Source: Scleromatobacter sp964418745 (GTDB taxonomy: Bacteria; Pseudomonadota; Gammaproteobacteria; Burkholderiales; Burkholderiaceae_C). Taken from it: a DNA stretch of 64,000 nucleotides. The notes under the pieces are model-generated. The model made no database searches. It was not told the origin of the DNA and saw only the letters and a list, made by a program, of their open reading frames with translations. The DNA is taken from assembly GCA_964418745.1 (NCBI GenBank), contig CAYQMX010000006.1, positions 196,198 through 260,197 on the forward strand, given 5' to 3'. The translations under genes were made by a program, and so were the position numbers. This document shows positions 50,307 through 59,708 of this stretch, piece after piece (the stretch's first letter is position 1; the number at the start of each line of letters is the position of its first letter).

Positions 50307-50879
50307 CTACTTCTTGATGCTGGTGTCGTTGACGACGCTGCGGACGCCCTCGACGTTGCGTGCGACGGACGTCGCGCGTGCTTGCTCATCGGCGCTGTCG
50401 ACAAAGCCGCTCAGCTGCACGACGCCCTTGTTGGTGGTGACGGCGAATTCGGTGCCGCGCGTCTGGTCGTCGGCGAGCAGGGCCGACTTCACCTTGACGG
50501 TGACGACGGCGTCGTCCAGCACCGCGCCGGCGGTGGTCTTGCCGTCCTTGACCATCAGCTTGTTCTGCACTGACTGCACGCCCTCGACGCCCTGGGCCAG
50601 TTGTACCTCGCGGTCGGCCTGCGCCTGGTTGTCGACGAAGCCGCTGAGCATCACCTCGCCCTTGCGGGTCTCGACGCTGGTGTCGCCGCCCTTGGCCAGG
50701 CTGTCGGCCAGCAGCGTGGACTTCACCTTGGTGGTGATGACCGCGTCGTCCAGGTGGGTGCCGGCCGACACCTGCTTGTCGGCGGGCGTGTCGGTGCGGC
50801 CGCAACCGGCCAGCGCCAGCGCGGCGAGCGTCGCCGCGACGGCGATGGCCAGGGGGATCGGGGGGGCTTGGGTGTGCAT
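50307..50879 (-). CDS. Lipoprotein with two BON domains (OsmY-like)
   Basis: 190 residues. Lipobox LALAGC (Cys ~26), start MHTQAPP with AGGAG upstream. Two BON repeats: DDAVITTKVKSTLLADSLAKGG...GEVMLSGFVDNQAQADREV...QSVQNKLMV and DDAVVTVKVKSALLADDQTRG...GVVQLSGFVDSADEQARA...RSVVNDTSI. Periplasmic, lipid-anchored, predicted to bind phospholipid headgroups. The window has a second BON lipoprotein at 9627 with a different context. Confidence 0.9.
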   Translation of the reverse strand: MHTQAPPIPLAIAVAATLAALALAGCGRTDTPADKQVSAGTHLDDAVITTKVKSTLLADSLAKGGDTSVETRKGEVMLSGFVDNQAQADREVQLAQGVEGVQSVQNKLMVKDGKTTAGAVLDDAVVTVKVKSALLADDQTRGTEFAVTTNKGVVQLSGFVDSADEQARATSVARNVEGVRSVVNDTSIKK

Positions 50880-51097
50880 GGGGGTGTCTCCTGCCTGGCC
50901 TCGCGGCCGGTGCACCCAGTCGGCAAGCACCGTGCCCGACAGTGGATGGCGGGCCGGCGACAGCTGGCGTTCAGCTCGGCGGCGGTCTCCCTAGCTCGAC
51001 GGGTGGCGAGGCTGGCGCCCCACCCGCCGGAGGGATCCAATCGGGCTGGCACAGGTCCACGCTGTTGCTTCCCGCCCTCATTTACTGGAGTTGCACC

Positions 51098-52723
51098 ATG
51101 ACGGAAACCAGATTCATTGCGGTACCCGGCAGCGAACGCACGCCGGCGTTCGGCGCCACCGCCACGCGCGCCGCCGACGCGGAGGCCTGGGTGGAGGTCA
51201 CCTTGAAGCTCGCCCGCAAGGCACCCCTGCCCGAGCTCGACACGCGGCCCGCGCGCGCGTTGTCGGCCGCCGAGGTCGGCACGCAGTACGGCGCCTCCGA
51301 CGCGGCGATCAAGCGGGTGTCCGACACCTTCGCCGGCCTGGGCCTGACGGTGCTGGGCAGCGATGCCGCCTCGCGCACGGTCAAGCTCGGCGGCCCGGTG
51401 CACGCGATGGAGAACGCGTTCCAGGTCAAGCTGCTGCAGTTCGAGGGCATCCGCGGCCCGTACCGCGGGCGCATCGGCGCGCTGCACGTGCCGGCGGCGC
51501 TCGAACACGACATCGTCGCCGTGTTCGGCCTGGACAACCGGCGCGTCGTGCGTCGCCGCCCCGACGGCGCCCACAAGCGCCACGCGCTCGACCACACGGC
51601 CGCGGCCACCAAGAAGCGGCCCTGGTTCTTCCCGTCCGAGCTCGCGACCGCGTACGACTTCCCGGCCGGCGACGGCAGCGGCCAGACCATCGGCCTGCTC
51701 GAGTTCGGTGGCGGCTTCTTCGCCGACGACCTGGCCGCGTTCGGCAAGGTGGCCGGCCTCGCCAGCCTGCCCACGGTGGTGCCGATCAGCGTCGACAGGA
51801 TGCCCACCAACACCAACGACGAGGCCACCGGCGAGGTGATGCTGGACGTCGAGGTGCTGGCCGGCATCTGCCCGAAGGCGACGATTCCCGTGTGGTTCAG
51901 CCAGTTCACGGAAAAGGGCTGGGTCGACGCGCTCGATGCCGCCATGCACGACCCCAAGTACAAGCCGCAGGTGCTGTCGATCAGCTGGGGCTACGCCGAG
52001 GACGTGTCGGTGTGGACGGCGGCGGCGGTGCAGCAGGTCAACGAGGCGCTGAAGGAGGCCGCGCTGATGGGCATCACGGTGTGCGTGGCCGCGGGTGACG
52101 ACGGCTCGTCCGACGGCATCGGCGACGGCCACGCGCACGTCGACTTCCCCAGCTCGAGCCCGTTCGTGCTGGCGGTCGGCGGCACGCTGCTGCGCACCGG
52201 CGCGAAGCGCACGGAACGGGCCTGGAAGGACGGCGACGGCCTGCGCTCGGACAACGGCGGCTCCACCGGCGGCGGCGTCAGCCTGCGCATCGCGCGGCCG
52301 TCCTGGCAGGGCGGCCTGGACGTCGCGCCGGTCAATCCGGGGCAGACGGCGGGTCGCATCGTGCCCGATGTCGCCGCCAACGCCAGCGCCAACACCGGCT
52401 ACTTCGTGGTCGCCGGCGGACAGCAGGAGATCAGCGGCGGCACCAGCGCCTCGGCGCCGCTGTGGGCCGCGCTGGTGGCGCGCATGAACCAGCAGCTGGC
52501 CGCCAGCGGCAAGCACGTCGGCTACCTGACGCCGCTGCTCTACGGGGCGGCGCCCGGCGGCGCCGCCCCGTTGGGCAAGCTGGGCTGCAACGACATCCAC
52601 ACCGGCGACAATGTCACGGCGCATGTCGGCGGCTTCAAGTCGACCACCGGCTTCGACGCCGTGACCGGCTGGGGCTCACCGCGCGGCAACGACCTGCTGG
52701 CGGCGCTGGCCAAGCTCGTCTAG
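51098..52723 (+). CDS. S53 (sedolisin/kumamolisin-type) serine-carboxyl peptidase
   Basis: 541 residues. Prodomain ~25-150 of pro-kumamolisin type, then the subtilisin-like catalytic domain. The S53 triad is present: Glu246 and Asp250 (ATGEVMLDVEV, E-x3-D), Asp334 for the oxyanion hole (AAGDDG), Ser450 in GGTSASAP. The C-terminal part FDAVTGWGSPRG belongs to the calcium site. These enzymes work at acid pH and are normally secreted; no signal peptide is seen at MTETRFIAVP, so export by another route or internal use remains open. GGAG 8 nt upstream. Confidence 0.92.
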   Translation: MTETRFIAVPGSERTPAFGATATRAADAEAWVEVTLKLARKAPLPELDTRPARALSAAEVGTQYGASDAAIKRVSDTFAGLGLTVLGSDAASRTVKLGGPVHAMENAFQVKLLQFEGIRGPYRGRIGALHVPAALEHDIVAVFGLDNRRVVRRRPDGAHKRHALDHTAAATKKRPWFFPSELATAYDFPAGDGSGQTIGLLEFGGGFFADDLAAFGKVAGLASLPTVVPISVDRMPTNTNDEATGEVMLDVEVLAGICPKATIPVWFSQFTEKGWVDALDAAMHDPKYKPQVLSISWGYAEDVSVWTAAAVQQVNEALKEAALMGITVCVAAGDDGSSDGIGDGHAHVDFPSSSPFVLAVGGTLLRTGAKRTERAWKDGDGLRSDNGGSTGGGVSLRIARPSWQGGLDVAPVNPGQTAGRIVPDVAANASANTGYFVVAGGQQEISGGTSASAPLWAALVARMNQQLAASGKHVGYLTPLLYGAAPGGAAPLGKLGCNDIHTGDNVTAHVGGFKSTTGFDAVTGWGSPRGNDLLAALAKLV

Positions 52724-52826
52724 CCACCCGCGCGAGCGCGGACGGCGCGCCCGGCGGGGCCGCGCCGTCCGGCCACCGGCGCGCCGCCGCTTGAAGCCGC
52801 CGACCCGGCGCGTCGATACTGGCGCG

Positions 52827-53405
52827 ATGGAACCGACCCGCCCACCCCTGAACGTGCTGGCGCTGTGCGGCAGCCTGCGCCGTGCCTCGATCAACGCCGC
52901 GCTGCTGCGCGCGGCCGCCCGGCTGGCGGCGCCCGCGGCCGACATCGAGGTGGCGGACTGGCTGGGCCGACTGCCCCTGTTCGATCCCGATCGCGAGGCC
53001 GACGTGCCGCCGCCGGTGCAGGCCCTGCGACTGGGCGTGGCCGGCGCCGACGCGATCCTGATCGCCAGCCCCGAGTACGCGCACGGCGTCAGCGGCACGA
53101 TCAAGAACGCGCTCGACTGGCTGGTGAGCTTCGAGCCGTTCATCCACAAGCCGGTGGCCGTCGTCAACGCCTCCCCGCGCGCCCATCACGCGGACGACGC
53201 CCTGCGCGAGACCTTGCGCACGATGTCGGCCGCGCTGGTCGGCGAGCGCTCGTTCACGGTCGAGCTGCTGGGTGCGGGGCTGGACGAGGACGCGATGGTG
53301 GCCGCGCCCGGGGTGGCCGCCGTCGTCGCCGCGGCCGTGGCCGCCCTGCGCGCCGAGATCGCCCGCCAGGCCGCCGCCGGCGTGCCGTCCTTTCCGCTGG
53401 ACTGA
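52827..53405 (+). CDS. NAD(P)H-dependent FMN reductase
   Basis: 192 residues, flavodoxin-like fold. FMN phosphate loop LCGSLRRASINAALL and the family motif SPEYAHGVSGTIKNALDWLV. It reduces FMN, quinones or azo compounds. ATG preferred to an upstream in-frame TTG (52791) because the fold begins at residue ~8. A cupin gene follows 39 bp later on the same strand. Confidence 0.92.
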   Translation: MEPTRPPLNVLALCGSLRRASINAALLRAAARLAAPAADIEVADWLGRLPLFDPDREADVPPPVQALRLGVAGADAILIASPEYAHGVSGTIKNALDWLVSFEPFIHKPVAVVNASPRAHHADDALRETLRTMSAALVGERSFTVELLGAGLDEDAMVAAPGVAAVVAAAVAALRAEIARQAAAGVPSFPLD

Positions 53406-53444
53406 CGTGTTGCGGCCCGCGCGCGGGAGTCGGATACTCGACGC

Positions 53445-53777
53445 ATGGCCATCCCTCACGCACGCTCCGGACAGATCGTCGACCTCCTGCCCGCCGACGG
53501 CTCGCTGCCCTCGCCGCTGTCCCACGCGCTCTTCAAGAGCAGCCAGCTGGAGGTGATGCGCGTCGTGCTGCCGGCCGGCAAGGCGTTTCCGCCGCACCGG
53601 GTGGCCGGCGAGATCACCGTGCAGTGCCTGGCGGGCCGCATCGACTTCAGCGTCGACGGCGTGTCGCAGGAACTGCGCGCCGGCCAGTTGCTGCACCTCG
53701 AGGGCGGCGTGCTGCACGGGCTCGTCGGCCTCGAGGACGCCGCGGCGCTCGTGACCATCGTGCTGGGCAAACCCTGA
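53445..53777 (+). CDS. Small cupin-domain protein
   Basis: 110 residues. Single cupin barrel: motif 1 AFPPHRVAGEITVQCLAGRIDFSVDG (one His and Glu of the usual His-x-His), motif 2 LHLEGGVLHGLVGLED. One His of motif 1 seems replaced, so metal binding may be altered. Role unknown, possibly sensing or sugar isomerisation. It follows the FMN reductase gene and may share its transcript. Confidence 0.85.
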   Translation: MAIPHARSGQIVDLLPADGSLPSPLSHALFKSSQLEVMRVVLPAGKAFPPHRVAGEITVQCLAGRIDFSVDGVSQELRAGQLLHLEGGVLHGLVGLEDAAALVTIVLGKP

Positions 53778-53789
53778 GGGCCTGCGTTC

Positions 53790-53818
53790 TTCAAATTGCC
53801 GCGTCGACCGGGTATAAC
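53790..53818 (+). promoter_or_regulatory. Predicted sigma-70 promoter of aqpZ
   Basis: TTCAAA (53790-53795), 17-bp spacer, TATAAC (53813-53818), 61 bp before the aqpZ start. Confidence 0.5.
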
Positions 53819-53878
53819 CTCCGAGTGCAGCGCACACAGGCGGCACCGGGCGGTTCGATGCGACAACGAGGAGTAGAC

Positions 53879-54565
53879 ATGAAGCAATATGGCGCCGAGT
53901 TCCTCGGCACGTTCTGGCTGGTGCTGGGCGGCTGCGGCAGCGCGGTCCTCGCGGCGGCGTTCCCCGGCGTGGGCATCGGGCTGCTGGGGGTCTCGCTGGC
54001 CTTCGGCCTGACGGTGCTCACGATGGCCTTCGCGATCGGCCCGATCTCGGGCTGCCACCTGAACCCGGCGGTGTCGGTGGGCCTGTTCGCCGCGGGGCGC
54101 TTTCCCGCCGGCAAGCTGCTGCCCTACATCGTGGCGCAGGTGCTCGGCGCGATTGCCGCTGGCGGCGTGCTCTACGTCATCGCCAGCGGCGCGCCGGGCT
54201 TCGACGTCGCCAAGGGCTTCGCGTCGAACGGCTACGGGCTGCGCTCGCCGGGCGGCTATTCGCTGGCGGCCGGCGCGGTGTGCGAGGTCGTGATGACCGC
54301 GTTCTTCCTGATCGTCATCCTCGGCGCCACCGATGCGCGCGCGTCCGGCCAGTTCGCGCCCATCGCCATCGGCCTGGCGCTGACGCTGATCCACCTGGTC
54401 AGCATCCCGGTCACCAACACCTCGGTCAATCCGGCGCGCAGCACCGGCGTCGCGCTGTACGTGGGCGCGCCGGCGCTCGAGCAGCTGTGGCTGTTCTGGG
54501 TGGCCCCCCTCGTCGGCGCGGTCATCGGCGCGTTCGCATTCCGCGCGATCCGCCAGGACGACTGA
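53879..54565 (+). CDS. aqpZ: Aquaporin Z (water channel)
   Basis: 228 residues, six helices and two NPA loops: HLNPAVSVG (61-69) and SVNPARSTG (C-terminal). The selectivity filter residues expected of a water channel (Phe in TFWLVLGG, His in LIHLVS, Arg after the second NPA, NPAR) are present, so it conducts water and not glycerol, unlike the arsenic-operon channel at 804. GAGGAG before the ATG. Confidence 0.95.
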   Translation: MKQYGAEFLGTFWLVLGGCGSAVLAAAFPGVGIGLLGVSLAFGLTVLTMAFAIGPISGCHLNPAVSVGLFAAGRFPAGKLLPYIVAQVLGAIAAGGVLYVIASGAPGFDVAKGFASNGYGLRSPGGYSLAAGAVCEVVMTAFFLIVILGATDARASGQFAPIAIGLALTLIHLVSIPVTNTSVNPARSTGVALYVGAPALEQLWLFWVAPLVGAVIGAFAFRAIRQDD

Positions 54566-54617
54566 GATACATGGGCCTGATAACGTCGCGCTCCAACCGC
54601 TTCCGGAGTGCGACCGC

Positions 54618-55130
54618 ATGGCCCGCAACATCGAGATCAAGGCGCGCGTCGCCGACCTGGCCGCGCTGACGGCCCGCGTGGCGGCGATCGCCGACACCGG
54701 GCCCGTCCCCATCGCGCAGGACGACACCTTCTTCCGCTGCGGCAGCGGCCGGCTGAAGCTGCGCGTGTTCGACGACGGCCGCGGCGAGCTGATCTTCTAT
54801 CGCCGCGCCGACCGCGGCGGCCCGAAGGAGTCGTTCTACATCGTGTCGCCGACGGCGTCGCCCGACACGCTGCGCGAGGCGCTGACGCTGTCCAACGGCC
54901 AGGACGGACGCGTCGTCAAGCAGCGCACGCTGTTCCTGGTGGGCCGCACCCGCGTGCACCTGGACCGCGTGCAGGGCCTGGGCGACTACATGGAGCTCGA
55001 GGTGGTGCTGGCCGACGGCGAGGCCGCGGAGGCCGGCGTGCGCGAGGCACACGACTTGATGGCGCGCCTGGACATCGCCGCCGATCGTCTCGTCGAGGGC
55101 GCGTACCACGACCTGCTGCGCGCACGCTGA
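54618..55130 (+). CDS. CYTH-domain protein (class IV adenylate cyclase/ThTPase-like)
   Basis: 170 residues. Starts NIEIKARVADL, the ExExK-type strand of CYTH tunnel enzymes (here EIK), then FFRCGSGRLKLRVF, ELIFYRRAD and YMELEVVL. CYTH proteins bind triphosphates with metal and either make cAMP or cleave triphosphates; which it is cannot be told from sequence. Single gene between aqpZ and a GNAT gene. Confidence 0.85.
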   Translation: MARNIEIKARVADLAALTARVAAIADTGPVPIAQDDTFFRCGSGRLKLRVFDDGRGELIFYRRADRGGPKESFYIVSPTASPDTLREALTLSNGQDGRVVKQRTLFLVGRTRVHLDRVQGLGDYMELEVVLADGEAAEAGVREAHDLMARLDIAADRLVEGAYHDLLRAR

Positions 55131-55203
55131 ACCCGCCGCCGCGGCGCGCACGACGGCCGGGCGCCCATGTACGATGGCACGCCAACCCGCCTCCTGGTTC
55201 GCC

Positions 55204-55623
55204 ATGCACGTCCGCCCCTTCCTGGATTCCGACGAAGCCGCCGTCATCGCCTTGTGGGAGGCCGCCGGCCTCACGCGATCGTGGAACGATCCGCGCAAGG
55301 ACATCGAGCGCAAGCGCACGGTACGACGCGAGTGGTTCCTGGTGGGCACGCAGGACGACGTCGTGATCGCCTCCATCATGATCGGCTACGACGGCCACCG
55401 CGGCTGGGTCAACTACCTGGCCGTCGCGCCCGGGCATCGCCGTCACGGGCATGCGCGCACGCTGATGCGCGAGGCCGAGCGCCTGCTGGCCGATGCCGGC
55501 TGCCCGAAGATCAACCTGCAGATCCGCAGCAGCAACGCTTCGGTGATCGACTTCTACCGGCGCATCGGCTACGCGCAGGACGACGTCGTGTCGTTCGGTC
55601 GCCGGCTCATCGCCGATGAATAG
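55204..55623 (+). CDS. YpeA-type GNAT acetyltransferase
   Basis: 139 residues from MHVRPFLDSDE, which lines up with the E. coli YpeA start. Features: VIALWEAAGLTRSWNDPRKDIERK, acetyl-CoA loop VAPGHRRHGHARTLM, DAGCPKINLQIRSSNASVIDFYRRIGY. Substrate unknown. Its stop lies 2 bp from the stop of the convergent dbpA gene, leaving no room for a terminator. Confidence 0.88.
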   Translation: MHVRPFLDSDEAAVIALWEAAGLTRSWNDPRKDIERKRTVRREWFLVGTQDDVVIASIMIGYDGHRGWVNYLAVAPGHRRHGHARTLMREAERLLADAGCPKINLQIRSSNASVIDFYRRIGYAQDDVVSFGRRLIADE

Positions 55624-55625
55624 CG

Positions 55626-57032
55626 CTACTCGGTGATGCCTTCGATGCGGCGGGCGCGCACGCGCTTGCCCTTGACGAGGCCCGCGTTCAGCCTGGCCAG
55701 CGCCTTGTCGGCGATCGCCCGCTCCACGGCGACGTAGGTGGCCATGTCGGTGACGTTGATCTTGCCGATCTGCGTGCCGGGGAACCCCATGTCCTTGGTC
55801 AGCGCGCCCAGCACGTCGCCAGGACGGATCTTCTCCTTGCGGCCGCCCAGGATCTGCAGCGTCACCATGGGGGCGACCAGCGGCTTGTCGGAGCCCTTGT
55901 CGAGCTCGCTCAGCTTGTGCCACTTCGTGGCCGCGTTCTGCACCAGCTCCACCTGGCCGACGCGGCCCATCTCGTCCATGCTCGCCAGGTTCAGCGCCAG
56001 GCCTTCCTCGCCGGCGCGGCCGGTGCGGCCGATGCGGTGGATGTGCACCTCGGGCTCGTAGGTGACGTCGACGTTGATCACGCATTCGAGCTGCGCGATG
56101 TCGAGGCCGCGGGCGGCGACGTCGGTGGCCACGAGCACCGAGCAGCTGCGGTTGGCGAACTGGATCAGCACCTGGTCGCGGTCGCGCTGCTCCAGGTCGC
56201 CGTGCAGCGCGATCGCCTGGATGCCCTCGGCGGTGAGCACGTCCACCAGGTCGCGGCACTGCTGGCGCGTGTTGCAGAACGCGAGGGTCGAGGCCGGCTG
56301 GTAGTGGCGCAGCAGGCGGCCGACGGCGTGCAGGCGCTCGGTGGGCGCGACCTCGTACCAGAGCTGGCGGATCTGCGTGGCGTCGTGGCGCGACTCCACC
56401 TTCACCGTCTGTGGGTTGCGCATGAACTGCTGGCTCAGCCTGGCGATGCCCTCGGGGTAGGTGGCCGAGAACAGCAGCGTCTGGCGCGTCTTCGGGCAGG
56501 CGCCCGCCACGGCCTTGATGTCGTCGACGAAGCCCATGTCGAGCATGCGGTCGGCCTCGTCCAGCACCAGGGTCTTCAGGCCCGACAGGTCCAGCGCCTC
56601 GCGCTCGAGCAGGTCCAGCACGCGGCCGGGCGTGCCCACGATCACGTGCGCGCCGTGCTCCAGGCTGGCCAGCTGGTTGCGCACCGGCACGCCGCCGACG
56701 ACGGTCAGCACCTTGATGTTCTCCTCGGCGCGCGCCAGCCGGCGCGTCTCGACGGCCACCTGCTCGGCCAGCTCGCGGGTAGGGCAAAGCACCAGGCACT
56801 GGATGCCGAAGTGGCGCGGGTTCAGCTTGTCGAGCATCGCCAGCGCGAACGCGGCCGTCTTGCCGCTGCCCGTCTTGGCCTGCGCGAGCAGGTCGTGGCC
56901 GGCCAGCGCCACCGGCAGCGCTGCGGCCTGGATCGGCGTCATCTCCAGGTAGCCCAGCTGCGCCAGGTTGGCGAGCACGGCGGGCGGCAGCGCGAGCGCG
57001 CTGAACGAGGAGGCGGGGGCGGGCGAGTTCAT
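55626..57032 (-). CDS. dbpA: ATP-dependent RNA helicase DbpA
   Basis: 468 residues. Q motif F-x-L--TPIQ, Walker A AKTGSGKTAAF, PTRELAEQV, VLDEADRMLD, SATYP, and C-terminal HRIGRTGRAGEEG. The last ~75 residues (LQILGGRKEKIRPGDVLGALTKDMGFPGTQIGKINVTD) are the DbpA RNA-binding domain that recognises 23S rRNA hairpin 92 during 50S assembly. Divergent from the DUF938 gene. Confidence 0.95.
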   Translation of the reverse strand: MNSPAPASSFSALALPPAVLANLAQLGYLEMTPIQAAALPVALAGHDLLAQAKTGSGKTAAFALAMLDKLNPRHFGIQCLVLCPTRELAEQVAVETRRLARAEENIKVLTVVGGVPVRNQLASLEHGAHVIVGTPGRVLDLLEREALDLSGLKTLVLDEADRMLDMGFVDDIKAVAGACPKTRQTLLFSATYPEGIARLSQQFMRNPQTVKVESRHDATQIRQLWYEVAPTERLHAVGRLLRHYQPASTLAFCNTRQQCRDLVDVLTAEGIQAIALHGDLEQRDRDQVLIQFANRSCSVLVATDVAARGLDIAQLECVINVDVTYEPEVHIHRIGRTGRAGEEGLALNLASMDEMGRVGQVELVQNAATKWHKLSELDKGSDKPLVAPMVTLQILGGRKEKIRPGDVLGALTKDMGFPGTQIGKINVTDMATYVAVERAIADKALARLNAGLVKGKRVRARRIEGITE

Positions 57033-57103
57033 TCCGGATTATCGGCGATGTACGATGGCCGCAACCCGCCTGCTGCCACGCGGTGCCGCCCGCGTCGCCC
57101 CCG

Positions 57104-57769
57104 ATGACCCCTGCCGACCGCCAATCCAGCCTTGCCGCCGAACGCAACCGCCAGCCCCTGCTGGACGTGCTGGGCCGCGTGCTGCCGCGCGCCGGCCGCG
57201 CGCTGGAGATCGCCAGCGGCAGCGGCCAGCACGTGTCGTGGTTCGCGCGCCACCTGCCCGGCTGGACCTGGCAGCCGACCGAGTTCGCGGTCGCGTCGCT
57301 GGCATCGATCGCGGCCTGGTGCGTGCTCGACGCCGCCGACCTGGCCGAATCGCCCGCGGCTCCGGTGGGCCCGGGGCCGCTCGCCAACGTGCTGGCGCCG
57401 CTGCAACTGAATGTCTGCGCCCCCGTCTGGCCGGTGGACGGCGCGTTCGACGCGATCACCTGCGTCAACATGCTGCACGCCTCGCCGCCGGCCACGCTGG
57501 CGGGCCTGATGCGCGGCGTCGGCCGCCACCTCGCGTCGCAGGGCGTGCTGCTGACCTACGGGCCCTACATCCTCGACGACGAGCCGCTGGTGGCCAGCAA
57601 CGTCGAGTTCGACGCGTGGCTCAAGACGCGCGACCCGAGCTGGGGCATCCGCCGCCTGGCCGACGTCGTCGCGAACGCGGCCGACGCGGGCCTGCGCCTG
57701 CGCGAGCGCGTGGCGATGCCCGCCAACAACCTGACGCTGGTCTTCGTGCGCGAAGGAGCCTCCCGATGA
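57104..57769 (+). CDS. DUF938 family SAM-dependent methyltransferase
   Basis: 221 residues. SAM-binding motif I ALEIASGSGQHVSWFA, motif II-like WTWQPTEFAVASL, then AITCVNMLHASPPATLAGL and GPYILDDEPLVASNVEFDAWLKTRDPSWGIRRLADV, typical of DUF938. Substrate unknown. The next gene starts at an ATGA overlap, so the two act together or share regulation. Confidence 0.88.
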   Translation: MTPADRQSSLAAERNRQPLLDVLGRVLPRAGRALEIASGSGQHVSWFARHLPGWTWQPTEFAVASLASIAAWCVLDAADLAESPAAPVGPGPLANVLAPLQLNVCAPVWPVDGAFDAITCVNMLHASPPATLAGLMRGVGRHLASQGVLLTYGPYILDDEPLVASNVEFDAWLKTRDPSWGIRRLADVVANAADAGLRLRERVAMPANNLTLVFVREGASR

Positions 57770-58377
57770 CGAACCCCCACCCCGCTGCCGACGCCTCCCC
57801 CGACGGCGTGCCCGCCGCGCTGGCCATCGCCGAGACCCGCGCCTGGGTGCGCCGGGCCGTGATCGGCCTGAACCTGTGCCCGTTCGCCCGCGCCGTCGAC
57901 GCCAAGGAGCAGATCCGCTACGTGTTCAGCGACGCCACCGACGCCGAGACCCTGCTCGCGACCCTGGTCGTCGAGCTGCAGCGCCTGGCCGACACCGACC
58001 CCGCCGTCGTCGACACGACCATCGTCATACACCCTCGGGTATTCACCGACTTCGAGGACTTCAACGACTTCCTCGAGCTGGCCGACGCCGCGGTCGAGGA
58101 TCTCGACCTTGACGGCGTGCTGCAGGTCGCCAGCTTCCACCCGCGTTTCCAGTTCGCCGACACCGAGCCCGACGACATCACCAACGCCACCAACCGCGCG
58201 CCGTACCCCTCGCTGCACCTGCTGCGCGAGGACAGCGTGGACCGCGCCGTGGCGGCCTTTCCGGAGGCCGGGTCCATCTTCGAGCGCAACATGGCCACGC
58301 TCGAGAAGCTGGGGCCGCAGGGCTGGGCCGCGGTGCGCAAGAGCTGGGAAGACGACGCCGCCGCGGAGTTCGGCTAG
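57766..58377 (+). CDS. DUF1415 family protein
   Basis: 203 residues. Characteristic NLCPFARAV near residue 35, VDTTIVIHPRVFTDFEDFNDFLELAD and LQVASFHPRFQFADTEPDDITNATNRAPYPSLHLLRE. No catalytic motif is recognised; the conserved Cys, His and acidic residues suggest a metal or redox site. Common in beta/gammaproteobacteria. Translationally coupled to the DUF938 methyltransferase gene. Confidence 0.9.
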   Translation: MTNPHPAADASPDGVPAALAIAETRAWVRRAVIGLNLCPFARAVDAKEQIRYVFSDATDAETLLATLVVELQRLADTDPAVVDTTIVIHPRVFTDFEDFNDFLELADAAVEDLDLDGVLQVASFHPRFQFADTEPDDITNATNRAPYPSLHLLREDSVDRAVAAFPEAGSIFERNMATLEKLGPQGWAAVRKSWEDDAAAEFG

Positions 58378-58465
58378 GCGATGAGCGGCCTCCGCGTGCC
58401 CGTCTGCCGTGCAGTCGAGATCACCCGACTTCCGACTCGGCGCCGTGCAGGCGCACACTGAGCCC

Positions 58466-59701
58466 ATGGCTGCGCCCGCCACCCCTCCGGCCATCGGCTC
58501 TCTGCTGGTCGTCGACGACAACCTCGTGCAACGCATGCAGGTGGTGGCGCTTTGCCGCGAGCTGGGCGTCGAGATGATCTACGAGGCCGCCAGCGGTGCC
58601 GAGGCGCTGGCGTTGCTGGCCTTGCTGGTGCTGCCGCCCGACCTCGTGATCGTCGACCTCGAGATGCCCGTGATGGACGGCGTCGAGCTGATCGAGCTGA
58701 TGCACGAACGCGGCTTCCTGATCCCGCTGATCGTGGCCTCCAGCCGCGAACTGGTGCTGATCGACACCGTCGAGACGATGGCGCGCAACCTCGGCATGCT
58801 CGTCGTGGCGGGCATCCGCAAGCCGCTGCAGCGCGAGTCGCTGGGGGCGGCGTTCGAGCGCTGGGACCGCGAGCGTGGCGTGCCCGGCGTCGTCGCGGAC
58901 CGGGCGGCGCGGCCGGCCATCGCGCCGGGCGAGCTGGCCGGCGCCATCGAATCGGGCGCGATCGTCGCGCACTACCAGCCCAAGGTGGACATGACCCGCG
59001 GCGTGGTCTGCGGCGTGGAGGCGCTGGCGCGCTGGACGCATCCGGTGCACGGGCCGATCGGCCCCGACCAGTTCATCGCGCTGGCCGAGCGCGAGGGCCT
59101 GATCCGCGCGTTGACCGTCTCCGTGCTGAACCAGGCCTTCGGTGTCGCTGCACGCTGGAATGCGCTCGGCGTGCGGGTGTCGATGGCCGTCAACGTGTCG
59201 CCCTGCCTGCTGGAGGATCCGACGCTGGTGCGCGAGCTGTCGGCGCTGCTGGATCGGCACGGCCTGGAGGCCGGCCAGATCGTGCTGGAGATCACCGAGA
59301 GCTCGGTCGTCGACTGCATGGGCGTCGCCCTCGGCGTGCTGGCCCGGCTGCGCCTGAAGGGCTTCGGCCTGTCGATCGACGACTACGGCACCGGCTTCTC
59401 GTCGATGCAGCAGCTGGCGCGCATCCCGTTCAGCGAACTCAAGATCGACCGCGCCTTCGTGCACGGCTGCCACCAGCGCGCCAACCTGCGCGTGATCCTG
59501 CAGTCGGCGCTGGACATGGCGCGCCGGCTCGGGCTGGCGACGGTGGCCGAGGGCATCGAGACGCCGGCCGACTGGCGCCTGGTGCGCGACTCCGGCTGCG
59601 GCGTCGGCCAGGGCTTCCTGGTCGCCCCGGCGATGCCGGCCGACGACCTGCCGGGCTGGATCGCGCGCAACGCGGCGCGGCTGCTCGAGCTGGGAAGCTA
59701 G
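58466..59701 (+). CDS. REC-EAL protein, likely c-di-GMP phosphodiesterase
   Basis: 411 residues. Receiver domain ~12-135 (LLVVDDNLVQRMQ, phospho-Asp in VIVDLEMPVMDG), then an EAL domain from ~165: HYQPKVDM, VEALARWTHP, LEITESSVVD, IDDYGTGFSS, LKIDRAFV, KATVAEGIET-like TVAEGIETPADW. The catalytic Glu of EAL and the metal Asp pair (DDYGTG) are present, so it probably hydrolyses c-di-GMP under phospho-control. No GGDEF domain. The start was set at MAAPATPP, close to the receiver. Confidence 0.9.
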   Translation: MAAPATPPAIGSLLVVDDNLVQRMQVVALCRELGVEMIYEAASGAEALALLALLVLPPDLVIVDLEMPVMDGVELIELMHERGFLIPLIVASSRELVLIDTVETMARNLGMLVVAGIRKPLQRESLGAAFERWDRERGVPGVVADRAARPAIAPGELAGAIESGAIVAHYQPKVDMTRGVVCGVEALARWTHPVHGPIGPDQFIALAEREGLIRALTVSVLNQAFGVAARWNALGVRVSMAVNVSPCLLEDPTLVRELSALLDRHGLEAGQIVLEITESSVVDCMGVALGVLARLRLKGFGLSIDDYGTGFSSMQQLARIPFSELKIDRAFVHGCHQRANLRVILQSALDMARRLGLATVAEGIETPADWRLVRDSGCGVGQGFLVAPAMPADDLPGWIARNAARLLELGS

Positions 59702-59708
59702 GGCGACG

